Positions 14,292-20,861 of a DNA stretch of 35,497 nt are shown piece after piece. Positions within the stretch are counted from its first letter, which is position 1; each line of letters starts with the position of its first letter. The stretch is from a virus. Under the pieces are notes generated by a model. That model was not told where the DNA came from, ran no database searches, and was given only the letters and a program-made list of their open reading frames with translations. The DNA is taken from IMG/VR virus record IMGVR_UViG_3300027749_000284, positions 1 to 35,497 of that record, one strand, 5' to 3'. Made by a program: the position numbers and the translations under genes.

Positions 14292-14603
14292 TTAATAAAG
14301 TTCTAAATCTAATTCTGTACTCTCTAATGTTTTGCAGTCAAATATGGCTACTATTTTTTTACGGTCATATCCGTTTCGGTCAGAACTATAACAGTCTACT
14401 ATAGACACCAAAGTATATTCTTCAATATCACTCCATTTGGCTATTTCATAGTCTTGATGATATTCAAACAGTACTCCTTTCTTACCTATTCCGATTACTT
14501 CTTCGCCAATGTTAGGGTCTGTTGAGTTTAAGTCAATATCATTTGTTTCAACAATATAAACGCAGTCTTCTTTGTCTATAAATTCTATAATTTCTTTGTT
14601 CAT
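14292..14603 (-). CDS. Hypothetical protein (103 aa)
   Basis: A 103-residue protein, acidic. It contains IVETNDIDLNSTDPNIGEEV and LVSIVDCYSSDRNGYDRKK. No catalytic motif. The leader AACCAATTAGAAATTATG is nearly identical to the one at 15018-15038. Confidence 0.55.
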   Translation of the reverse strand: MNKEIIEFIDKEDCVYIVETNDIDLNSTDPNIGEEVIGIGKKGVLFEYHQDYEIAKWSDIEEYTLVSIVDCYSSDRNGYDRKKIVAIFDCKTLESTELDLELY

Positions 14604-14618
14604 AATTTCTAATTGGTT

Positions 14619-15020
14619 TTAATTGTTAAATTCGTTATCTGTTGTCTCTATAAGTTTTGTTTCGTAGGTCACGACCTCAAAGTATTTTGCTTCCCACAAA
14701 TATGGATAGTCATTCGGTCCTCCTACTATTATTTGATGTGTTGGCTCGGGTAGTTTGTCAACATCAATTTTGTTTCTTACTTTATATAAGTCTACCCCAT
14801 AGCAGTCGTATTTCACGTTGAAAATCTCGTCAAATCTACCTTCAAAGCAAGCCGTCATTCCGTTACGAGCATTTATATACTCGTACTCATCATACACTTC
14901 TTCGATGATATTTCCATCGTCATCATAGGTAGATTTGTCTTCGTTAAGGTCTATTGCTGTTTCAATGTACTCTTTTTTGATACGCACACGTTGGTGTATC
15001 CATGATTGAATTGTTTCCAT
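14619..15020 (-). CDS. Hypothetical acidic protein (133 aa)
   Basis: Starts METIQSWIHQRVRIKKEYIE and has an acidic central run STYDDDGNIIEEVYDEYEY, then RFDEIFNVKYDCYGVDLYKV and a HQIIVGGPNDYPYLWEAKYF segment. It belongs to the same repeated-leader operon. No family recognised. Confidence 0.55.
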   Translation of the reverse strand: METIQSWIHQRVRIKKEYIETAIDLNEDKSTYDDDGNIIEEVYDEYEYINARNGMTACFEGRFDEIFNVKYDCYGVDLYKVRNKIDVDKLPEPTHQIIVGGPNDYPYLWEAKYFEVVTYETKLIETTDNEFNN

Positions 15021-15025
15021 AATTT

Positions 15026-15139
15026 CTAATTGGTTTTATAATTGATTGCTATTAATACTAATACTCCTATAATTAAAACGAGTGGGTACACTGTTAACAT
15101 GCACACACTCGCTATTACAATATTCAATGCTATTCTCAT
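15026..15139 (-). CDS. Small membrane peptide (37 aa)
   Basis: The frame from ATG 15139 to TAG 15026-15028 encodes MRIALNIVIASVCMLTVYPL, then VLIIGVLVLIAINYKTN. Nearly the whole protein is one or two membrane segments with a short basic/polar end. Overlaps the next gene's end by four bases (ATGA). Role unknown. Confidence 0.55.
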   Translation of the reverse strand: MRIALNIVIASVCMLTVYPLVLIIGVLVLIAINYKTN

Positions 15140-15318
15140 GCGGTTTTAAATATTAGGCGCTCGGTTAGTCGCATTTCCAAAATTTTCTTCGCATCCTTGT
15201 ATTCCACTTTCTTAAGCAGCATTATACATTTCAATGCCCTTGAATAGGCTCTAATATCTTTCTCGATTTGTTGTATTACATTTGTAACATCAACTTTTGT
15301 GTTTATTCTTGGTCTCAT
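15136..15318 (-). CDS. Small basic protein (60 aa)
   Basis: Reads MRPRINTKVDVTNVIQQIEK and then KCIMLLKKVEYKDAKKILEM. Helical and basic, a common size for host-directed early proteins. It begins two bases after the stop codon of the small membrane gene to its right and its own stop overlaps a following membrane peptide. Confidence 0.55.
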   Translation of the reverse strand: MRPRINTKVDVTNVIQQIEKDIRAYSRALKCIMLLKKVEYKDAKKILEMRLTERLIFKTA

Positions 15319-15319
15319 A

Positions 15320-15523
15320 TTATTTTTCTAAGTATTCGTTATAGTCTACTGCCACTATGACCGATGGTATCCAACCTATTAACATCATTAATAGAACTGT
15401 AGTCCCATGGCATAGGCTTTGTTTGTACGATAAGTCACTCAATAAATAGACTATTAAGCCTACAATTGAGAACGTTAATAATAGTGTGCTAATAATTACG
15501 AGCATTATTTTAGTGTGTTTCAT
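15320..15523 (-). CDS. Two-span membrane protein (67 aa)
   Basis: Starts MKHTKIMLVIISTLLLTFSIVGLIVYLLSD: an N-terminal hydrophobic helix, then a polar loop SYKQSLCHGT, then TVLLMMLIGWIPSVIVAVDY as a second helix. Small membrane protein of unknown role. Confidence 0.6.
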   Translation of the reverse strand: MKHTKIMLVIISTLLLTFSIVGLIVYLLSDLSYKQSLCHGTTVLLMMLIGWIPSVIVAVDYNEYLEK

Positions 15524-15529
15524 TTTTAG

Positions 15530-15781
15530 TTAGTTTAAAATTGGTAATATTATTTTGTTTACTTTTCTAATGTAGAAGACTGCTTCTCGGGAATGATAAA
15601 TTTCCTTTAGCAATATTTCTTTCATTTCATTTCCGAAATTAATTTGAGTTTCATTTATTGCGCTATCTAAGAAACTATTTATCTCATTTAATTGCGCAAT
15701 AGATATACTAATTTTGTCTTCGTAATAACGAATAGGTTTTAAGTTTTGCAATTCAATTTGCAATTCACTAGGTAAGTTCAT
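15530..15781 (-). CDS. Hypothetical helical protein (83 aa)
   Basis: From ATG 15781 the protein begins MNLPSELQIELQNLKPIRYY and includes IAQLNEINSFLDSAINETQI and KEILLKEIYHSREAVFYIRK. An upstream ATG at 15814 lies two bases from the tRNA-like element, so the inner ATG, which has the AAATAAAATG leader, is more likely. Helical, no family recognised. Confidence 0.6.
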   Translation of the reverse strand: MNLPSELQIELQNLKPIRYYEDKISISIAQLNEINSFLDSAINETQINFGNEMKEILLKEIYHSREAVFYIRKVNKIILPILN

Positions 15782-15814
15782 TTTATTTGGTTTTAAATTG
15801 ATGGAATATTCCAT

Positions 15815-16420
15815 TTGCGCATAGTGAGGAATCGAACCTCATTAAACCGTTTACAATTGTAAATTTCCATTGGCTATGCTATATAAAAACTCCACCACAC
15901 TATTAAAGCATGATGGAGTAGTTTAAGTTCATTTGTTTACATTTGTAAATACCGTTTTACTATCTTTTCTTTTTTCTAAATACACTATTCAATAACCTAT
16001 ATAATTTTGCGCACTAACTTTGGATAGTCGTTAGCGTATAGGAATTCTTCGCCTTAATTGAATATGTTTGTGCCTCCCGTTTTCGGTGTGCCTACACAAT
16101 CGCCTATAAATTTAACTTAGCGGATATGTTCGACCAACTACTTAATAAAATAGTTGACTGTTACAATATTACTTTTTTAGTGTAATAGTGCGAAAAGTTT
16201 TGTCAGGATTTCAAGGAACGACTTTTAAAGATTTTTAGCATTGCGCTTTTTTTATGTTCCCCCGCATTGCACGGAGTTAATGAACACAAACACAAACCAA
16301 TAAAAGAAAATGAACGTTTGTAAATTAGTAGCTATTAAATAGCCTTAAGCCCATTCGTGACGTCAACACTTTACAAATGAATGAGAACGGTTTTAAAGGT
16401 TAACCGTAAACCTTGCAAGG
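15815..16420. other. Noncoding intergenic region with repeated palindromes
   Basis: About 600 bases without a convincing gene. Beside the tRNA-like element it contains two related palindromes, GTTTACAATTGTAAATTT at 15849-15866 and GTTTACATTTGTAAAT at 15935-15950, and part-sites at 16313-16326 (CGTTTGTAAATTAG) and 16368-16380 (CTTTACAAATGAA). A CAACTA...TAGTTG stem lies near 16136-16160. A hairpin ACGGTT...AACCGT (about 16387-16407) sits past the end of the next leftward gene. These look like regulatory sites for the switch between leftward and rightward blocks. Confidence 0.5.
15817..15880 (-). tRNA. tRNA-like element lacking a normal D-arm
   Basis: On the leftward strand there is a clear T-arm TGAGG-TTCGATT-CCTCA (15825-15841) and a six-pair acceptor, GCATAG with CTATGC (15874-15879 with 15819-15824). 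The centre is too short for a D-arm and a regular anticodon arm: it has a palindrome TTTACAATTGTAAA instead. It could be a truncated tRNA, a tRNA-like structure with another role, or a chance remnant; the anticodon is not assigned. Confidence 0.45.
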
Positions 16421-16792
16421 CTATTTTTTAGCCTCATTTTTGTTTTGAGTCACGGCTTTCTCAACAAGGGCTTGTTTAAGGTTAAATTTGCCAAAAGCTT
16501 TGTACCCATCCCAATTAGAGTAAGAGTCTTTTTTAGGTAGCTTAGCCACAAAATCTTTGAACGATGGAACGGTTTTCTGCCCTGTTATATCTTTAATGTA
16601 AATATTAGCCTTGCAATTGGCGTATACCTTTGATGCGGTTTTGTTTTCGATTTTGTCGGTAACATTAGCCAACTTAATAAAATCAAAAGTACTTTTGTCC
16701 TTCTTAGTTGTTAACGCCTCTTTTCTAGTCTCAAGGCTTACTTTTGGCTTAGTTGTTGGTTCTACAGTTGTTGTTGTTGTTGAATTTTTCAT
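16421..16792 (-). CDS. Small basic Thr/Lys-rich protein with own promoter
   Basis: 123 residues starting MKNSTTTTTVEPTTKPKVSL: a disordered Thr-rich leader, then ANVTDKIENKTASKVYANCK and a folded part IYIKDITGQKTVPSFKDFVA and SYSNWDGYKAFGKFNLKQAL. It is strongly basic. It has a near-ideal Bacteroidota promoter at 16878-16908 and no upstream neighbour, so it is expressed on its own, probably early and strongly. Function unknown. Confidence 0.65.
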   Translation of the reverse strand: MKNSTTTTTVEPTTKPKVSLETRKEALTTKKDKSTFDFIKLANVTDKIENKTASKVYANCKANIYIKDITGQKTVPSFKDFVAKLPKKDSYSNWDGYKAFGKFNLKQALVEKAVTQNKNEAKK

Positions 16793-16877
16793 AATAATTT
16801 GTGTTAATGTGCTGATTTTCAGCTAGTTAAGTCGGCAATATGCCTAAAATTGATACAATTCCCGTACAATTCTGAAG

Positions 16878-16908
16878 CAAATATAAAACAAATATTAGTT
16901 ATAGCAAA
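16878..16908 (-). promoter_or_regulatory. Bacteroidota sigma-ABfr promoter (TTTG-N19-TATATTTG)
   Basis: Leftward strand: TTTG at 16908-16905, a 19-base spacer and TATATTTG at 16885-16878. This fits the published consensus TTTG / TAnnTTTG at its usual spacing exactly. It lies about 85 bases from the start of the 123-residue basic protein, so the transcript has a fairly long leader. Confidence 0.8.
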
Positions 16909-16956
16909 TTTTTTTATAATTATTTTCAGTTTATTTTCATTTTCTTAGTGTTCATA

Positions 16957-17035
16957 GGGGCTCACAAGGGGCTAAATTATGGGGTAAATTCATGGTAAAA
17001 TTAGTAAGAGGGGGTTTCCCCAATGTTTACGGGGG
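16957..17035 (+). repeat. Cluster of G-tracts with direct repeat
   Basis: Within 80 bases the rightward strand has five runs of four or five G (16957-16960, 16968-16971, 16981-16984, 17010-17014, 17031-17035). The first and last parts share a TCACAAGG word (GGGGCTCACAAGGGG and GGGGGTTCACAAGG). The run at 17010 is followed by TTTCCCC and forms a small hairpin. The pattern stands out strongly in otherwise AT-rich DNA. A possible origin, packaging or G-quadruplex site. Confidence 0.5.
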
Positions 17036-17040
17036 TTCAC

Positions 17041-17330
17041 AAGGTTTTTTACTTTATACTGAACCGAGCGCATGCGTGTATATATTAATCATGCATGAGG
17101 CAAAGTGACCAAGCAATGGAACGACGGGACGGAACGATATAATACCATGCGTAACGATACCAAGCTAGAAAAGTTAGTAGGACAATGGAGCGGGGCAAAA
17201 AGCCAAAAAAACTGCCAAGAAAAAGGGGAATTGATACCCCCCCCATGCGAAAAAAAAGTGACTTTCGGAACGGGCACTCCTTCGCAGAACGTGCTGTCTA
17301 CCCAAACAATATAGACACCTGATAACAAAA
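17041..17330. other. GC-richer segment without a convincing gene
   Basis: By hand count 54 of 120 bases from 17101 to 17220 are G or C, well above the flanks. It contains an eight-C run (17237-17244) opposite a GGGG (17225-17228) that can pair, and GCGCATGCGT-like palindromes. Two overlapping frames of 69 and 79 codons cross it on opposite strands, but neither looks like a protein of this phage. Its composition suggests noncoding function, an RNA, or acquired DNA. Confidence 0.4.
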
Positions 17331-17336
17331 AAAACC

Positions 17337-17344
17337 TATCTTTG
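17337..17344 (+). promoter_or_regulatory. Bacteroidota-type -7 box (TATCTTTG)
   Basis: The sequence TATCTTTG fits TAnnTTTG, 23 bases before the start of the 83-residue protein at 17368. A clear TTTG at the -33 position is not present. Confidence 0.5.
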
Positions 17345-17367
17345 CTATAACTTTAAAAATCAATAAG

Positions 17368-17619
17368 ATGAAAAGACAACCTTTAAATTTAGGAAATAGT
17401 ATTTACCAACAGAAGAATACGGGCAGTTATGATGGCCTAACTGTTAAAGATGGTATGCTAATTAACAACAGACCCGATGGACAAACAGGTATTGCTCAGA
17501 TGTCACAAATGAGAAAATCAATGCATAGAGCGGAGAAAATTTCAACCATGGCTTCTGCATTTGCTATGGGAGAAATGATGTCAGATATGGGTTCTCAATC
17601 AGGTTCATGTTGTGACTAG
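17368..17619 (+). CDS. Hypothetical Met-rich protein (83 aa)
   Basis: Begins MKRQPLNLGNSIYQQKNTGS and continues GMLINNRPDGQTGIAQMSQM, then a Met-rich helix MASAFAMGEMMSDMGSQSGS and a final CCD. No family is recognised. It is the first rightward gene of the region, with its own promoter and a following terminator at 17636-17665, so it is monocistronic. Confidence 0.65.
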   Translation: MKRQPLNLGNSIYQQKNTGSYDGLTVKDGMLINNRPDGQTGIAQMSQMRKSMHRAEKISTMASAFAMGEMMSDMGSQSGSCCD

Positions 17620-17635
17620 AAACTAAAATCAACTG

Positions 17636-17665
17636 AGGGACGTAATTGTCCCTTGGTTATTTTTA
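17636..17665 (+). terminator. Rho-independent terminator
   Basis: Stem AGGGAC / GTCCCT (17636-17641 with 17648-17653, six-base loop) followed by TTGGTTATTTTT. It lies 17 bases after the 83-residue gene, on the rightward strand. Confidence 0.7.
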
Positions 17666-17920
17666 CTATAATGCTCCAACCTTATAATTCAACTTTATAA
17701 CCCTACAGACTTATTGCGACAATAATCGACGCAAAATCTATAATTTCTGTACATTTTTGCGACGACTTGATTTTTGTAACTTCTTCTTTATTAATACTTT
17801 ATCTTCTTTATGTCGAAAATGTCGAAAAAGAGTAAGTTTTATAGTCAGAAAAAATAGTAGTAGTATAGTATTTTCTAAGAGAGAGTAGGGAAAACACAAA
17901 ATCGGTATATGACATTTTCA

Positions 17921-17979
17921 GACAATAATAATAATAACGACAATAATAATAATTACCAATACCTCATGGTGGTATTTTT
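17921..17979 (+). repeat. Direct repeat and hairpin upstream of groEL
   Basis: GACAATAATAATAAT occurs at 17921-17935 and again at 17939-17953, separated by three bases. Immediately after is a six-base-pair stem AATACC / GGTATT (17958-17963 with 17971-17976, loop TCATGGT) and a run of five T (17975-17979): a terminator-like hairpin. The rest of 17666-18024 is AT-rich with GTCGAAAATGTCGAAAA repeated words (about 17812-17828) and no gene. This may be an iteron/origin or regulatory site. Confidence 0.5.
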
Positions 17980-18024
17980 GTATATCATAATTTTTCTGCT
18001 AACGCACATTTTTTCTAAAGATGG

Positions 18025-18054
18025 TTTAAATTAAAAATGAATGTAATATATTTG
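18025..18054 (+). promoter_or_regulatory. Promoter of groEL (-7 box TATATTTG)
   Basis: TATATTTG at 18047-18054 matches the consensus exactly, with TTTA at 18025-18028 as a weak -33 box and an 18-base spacer. The ATG of groEL follows at 18081, after a leader ending AAATTCAAATCAAATG. Confidence 0.65.
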
Positions 18055-18080
18055 CAAATAATAATTTAAATTCAAATCAA

Positions 18081-19697
18081 ATGTTAGACAATCAAGGTTA
18101 TGCTCCTAAAGATTTATTCTTTGGTGATAATGGTAGAAAAAAATTAGTTAACGGTGTAGTTAAAATGTCAAAGGCTGTAAAAAGCACATTAGGTCCCGGA
18201 GGTAATCCTGTTCTAATTGAATCACCAAGTCACACCCATGGTATCACAGTTACAAAAGATGGTGTTACTGTAGCAAAGTCAATCGACTTATTTGACCCAA
18301 CAGAAAACCTTGCGGTAAAAATGATGAAGGAAGCTGCTGAGCGTACCGCTACAAGTGCGGGTGACGGAACAACAACTGCTATCGTTTTAACTGAAGCATT
18401 AGTCCTTGGAGGACTTCAGTACATTGAGGAAACTCACAACCGAACTGAAGTATTAAGACAAGTGGTGGAGATTAGCGAGAAGGTGGTGGATAGGTTGAAA
18501 AAACGAAGCAAGAAAGTTAATGCTTCTATGTTGGTGGATGTGGCTAGCATCTCAGCCAATAATGACCGCGAAATAGGCAAGATAATTGCTGAGGTATACA
18601 AAGATGTAGGTAAGACAGGAATCGTGACTGTAGAGCGCTCTCAGAGCGACGAAACTTATGCCGAGACTACAATGGGTTTGAAATTTGATAGAGGGTATCT
18701 TAGCCCGATGTTTATCAATGACCAAAAGAAGGATGAGTGTATCTTTGATGACGTGATGATTTTAGTCGCTGATATGGAGATTGCAAATATTCTTCAGATT
18801 GAGAACATATTGAAACCAATTATTACAGAAGGAAAGAAGTTGTTGATTATTGCGCCTTGCAATGTGAATGTGATTAACACATTATCAGCAAATGTTATGA
18901 AAGGAAATGTGAAAATATGTGCAGTTCCTCCTCCAAGTTTCGGATACAAGCAACATGAGCTTATGCATGACATCGCTGTTAGCGTTGGTGCTACTTATTT
19001 CAGTGAGAAAACAGGAGATGATTTAAGTATTATCAATTATGGTGACCTTGGCCACGCTTCAAAAGTAATCGTAAGCAAAGATAAGACCGTAATTATAAAG
19101 TCAGACGTTAAATTAGACCAAAAAGTAATAGACGAAAGAGTTTCCCAATTATGGTTAACACATAAGATGGCGAATAAAAAGGCCGATAAAGACTTCTTAT
19201 TGGAGCGAATTGCGTCATTAACAGGTGGAATTGGTGTAATTTTCGTAGGTGGACAGACAGATTTGGAGCAAAAAGAACTATACGATAGAGTTGACGATGC
19301 AGTTTGTGCAGTTCGTTCAGCACTTGAGGAAGGTATTATTCCCGGAGCAGGTAAAGCTTTGTTTGAAGAAAGTTTCCTAGAAGGAATTACTTCAGTAGGG
19401 AAAGAAGAGTACATAGTTGCTAGGAAAATAGTTGGAGAAGCATTACAAGCTCCATTTATTCAAATACTTTCAAACGCAGGACTAAAGGTTGAGAACATTT
19501 ACACAGGTCCAATGGAGATTGGTAATGGATACAATCTTAAGACAGGCGAGATGGGTAATTTAATTAAGATGGGAGTAATTGACCCACTGAAAGTTACAAG
19601 GTCTGCATTGCAAAACGCAATATCCGTTGCGGTAACAATCTTAAGTACAAATGCTATTGTAACAATGGCTCGTACTTATGAGCAAGCTCAAGATTAA
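18081..19697 (+). CDS. groEL: Phage-encoded GroEL chaperonin (Cpn60)
   Basis: A 538-residue, full-length chaperonin subunit: equatorial, intermediate and apical domains are all present. ATP-site markers are GAGDGTTT-like SAGDGTTTAIVLTEAL (92-107; D95 is the phosphate/Mg ligand), SIDLFDP (67-73) and the catalytic region LYDRVDDAVCAVRSALEEGI (D405/D406). The motif GIIPGAGKAL corresponds to the usual GVVAGGGVAL. The apical part SPMFINDQKKDECIFDDVMI is conserved. The C-terminal GGM tail is missing: the protein ends YEQAQD. It would form a double-ring folding chamber for phage proteins, probably with the Cpn10-like protein encoded at 20134. It has its own promoter. Codon use is like the neighbouring phage genes, not like recent transfer from a host. 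Confidence 0.93.
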   Translation: MLDNQGYAPKDLFFGDNGRKKLVNGVVKMSKAVKSTLGPGGNPVLIESPSHTHGITVTKDGVTVAKSIDLFDPTENLAVKMMKEAAERTATSAGDGTTTAIVLTEALVLGGLQYIEETHNRTEVLRQVVEISEKVVDRLKKRSKKVNASMLVDVASISANNDREIGKIIAEVYKDVGKTGIVTVERSQSDETYAETTMGLKFDRGYLSPMFINDQKKDECIFDDVMILVADMEIANILQIENILKPIITEGKKLLIIAPCNVNVINTLSANVMKGNVKICAVPPPSFGYKQHELMHDIAVSVGATYFSEKTGDDLSIINYGDLGHASKVIVSKDKTVIIKSDVKLDQKVIDERVSQLWLTHKMANKKADKDFLLERIASLTGGIGVIFVGGQTDLEQKELYDRVDDAVCAVRSALEEGIIPGAGKALFEESFLEGITSVGKEEYIVARKIVGEALQAPFIQILSNAGLKVENIYTGPMEIGNGYNLKTGEMGNLIKMGVIDPLKVTRSALQNAISVAVTILSTNAIVTMARTYEQAQD

Positions 19698-19714
19698 TAA
19701 CTAATAAAATATTT

Positions 19715-20137
19715 ATGGTTGCATGCAAAAATTGTGGTGAAGAATTTGAAAGAAGTAAAGGCTATTCTAATTTTTGCAAGGCAACTTGTAAAGGTACAAA
19801 TAAAGGAATTCAAGTTGATTGGGCTTTAATAAACAGTAAGAAAGAAAAATTATTAAAGCATACACAAACTTGTAATGACAAAGCAGAGAAAAGTTTTTTT
19901 CAAGGAGACAAACTCAATATAGATACAATAAGAAAATTACTAATGCGAAAAGTAAATTATACTTGTGAGTATTGTAAGGGTGCTATGTGGATGGGTAAAA
20001 AAATACCACTCGAGATACATCACGTAGATGGTAACAATAAAAATAACAAACCTGAGAACCTGCATATAATTTGTCCAAATTGTCATTCGCAGACAGATAA
20101 CTTCAGAGCTAAAAATATTAAAAAGAAAAACATATGA
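19715..20137 (+). CDS. HNH endonuclease
   Basis: A 140-residue protein with an N-terminal zinc site MVACKNCGEEFERSKGYSNF (CKNC...CKATC) and a complete HNH domain: VNYTCEYCKG (zinc pair), PLEIHHVDGNNKNNKPENLH (the catalytic His pair and Asn) and IICPNCHSQT (second zinc pair and final His). It cuts DNA; similar free-standing enzymes are homing endonucleases in phages. It is inserted between groEL and groES, with ATG 17 bases after the GroEL stop and ending in an ATGA overlap with the co-chaperonin. This suggests a mobile gene that moved into the chaperonin operon. Confidence 0.9.
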   Translation: MVACKNCGEEFERSKGYSNFCKATCKGTNKGIQVDWALINSKKEKLLKHTQTCNDKAEKSFFQGDKLNIDTIRKLLMRKVNYTCEYCKGAMWMGKKIPLEIHHVDGNNKNNKPENLHIICPNCHSQTDNFRAKNIKKKNI

Positions 20138-20391
20138 TGCCCATCGGAAAATTTATTGTCATCAAAACTATTGATGAAGAATTGAAAACAGAATCAGGAT
20201 TGATTCTATCAGGAGAAGATGTAAACCAAATGCGTTATAAACGTGGTTTAGTAATACAAGCAGGAACAGATGTGCCCTTCATCAAAGAAGATGATGAAAT
20301 CTATTACGATAAGGCACATGGGTTCACTATGCTAATTGAGGATAAGCAATATACTATTATTACTGAACGGGATGTCGTTGTTGTTTTATAG
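20134..20391 (+). CDS. groES: GroES-like co-chaperonin (Cpn10)
   Basis: An 85-residue protein with the Cpn10 pattern: MMPIGKFIVIKTIDEELKTE (first strand, PxGxxVxVK), ESGLILSGED (mobile-loop-like SGLIL), KRGLVIQAGT (RGxVxxxG), IKEDDEIYYDKAHGFTMLIE (GDxVxxxxxxG) and a final strand TIITERDVVVVL. It is shorter than host GroES (about 95) and the mobile loop is compact. It should cap the GroEL ring. Start at 20134 overlaps the HNH stop by ATGA. Its 3' end overlaps the convergent wHTH gene by 32 bases. Confidence 0.88.
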   Translation: MMPIGKFIVIKTIDEELKTESGLILSGEDVNQMRYKRGLVIQAGTDVPFIKEDDEIYYDKAHGFTMLIEDKQYTIITERDVVVVL

Positions 20392-20806
20392 TCTTATTCA
20401 TTTCAATAATCATATCTCGATATACTTTATCTGAGTACGATACGTTCTTTAAGAACATTTTATTATTAGAATTACTAACGGGGATTTCTTCTCCGTTTAG
20501 TTTTCTATATATCGACTGAATCATTCTAGTCGCCTTAATTGATAATTGGTATACTGCTCTTCTTCCTCCCGGAGTCATACCATGTCTGAATGATTGAATC
20601 CAACCTAACTGTCTTAGTCTTTCAAATCTTTGTTTGTCCCATCCTAGAAGGTTATTAAACTCTCCAAACTTATCTTTATCGAAGTACGTTTCTGAGTACA
20701 AGAATAATAATACATCCAAGTCTGATTGGGTCAATTCATATTTTACTTTTACAAATTGACGAATGACTCTCCAATACTTAAGGTAATCTTCTTTATTTGA
20801 TTTCAT
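20360..20806 (-). CDS. Winged-helix DNA-binding protein
   Basis: 148 residues. YELTQSDLDVLLFLYSETYF, WDKQRFERLRQLGWIQSFRH, GGRRAVYQLSIKATRMIQSI fit a MarR-like winged helix: helix 1, the recognition part, the RxxxLGWI wing region and a final long helix. It runs opposite to all its neighbours and its promoter area overlaps the one for the small basic genes (20822-20840). This placement fits a regulator of late-gene or chaperonin transcription; it could also be a virion-linked DNA-binding protein. No effector site can be read. Confidence 0.75.
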   Translation of the reverse strand: MKSNKEDYLKYWRVIRQFVKVKYELTQSDLDVLLFLYSETYFDKDKFGEFNNLLGWDKQRFERLRQLGWIQSFRHGMTPGGRRAVYQLSIKATRMIQSIYRKLNGEEIPVSNSNNKMFLKNVSYSDKVYRDMIIEMNKTIKQQRHPVQ

Positions 20807-20821
20807 TTAATTTTTTTTTTA

Positions 20822-20840
20822 TACATTTGCTACAAATATA
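20822..20840. promoter_or_regulatory. Divergent overlapping -7 boxes
   Basis: On the rightward strand TACATTTG (20822-20829) and on the leftward strand TATATTTG (20840-20833) both match TAnnTTTG and lie four bases apart. They point to the 52-residue gene at 20862 and the wHTH gene at 20806. The close pair implies that polymerases at one interfere with the other. Confidence 0.55.
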
Positions 20841-20861
20841 TTAATTAAAATTATATAAACT

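Noticed and set aside
15815-16420. Additional protein genes on the rightward strand here
   Set aside because: All frames are short and interrupted; no start with a leader of the type used by the phage.
17105-17314. Rightward 69-codon frame and an opposing 79-codon frame over the GC-rich island
   Set aside because: Residue composition looks random, the frames cover each other, and the only homopolymers are G/C tracts. Kept as noncoding, with doubt.
19037-19414. 125-codon and 71-codon leftward frames inside groEL
   Set aside because: Reverse-strand shadows of a gene with a complete chaperonin sequence.
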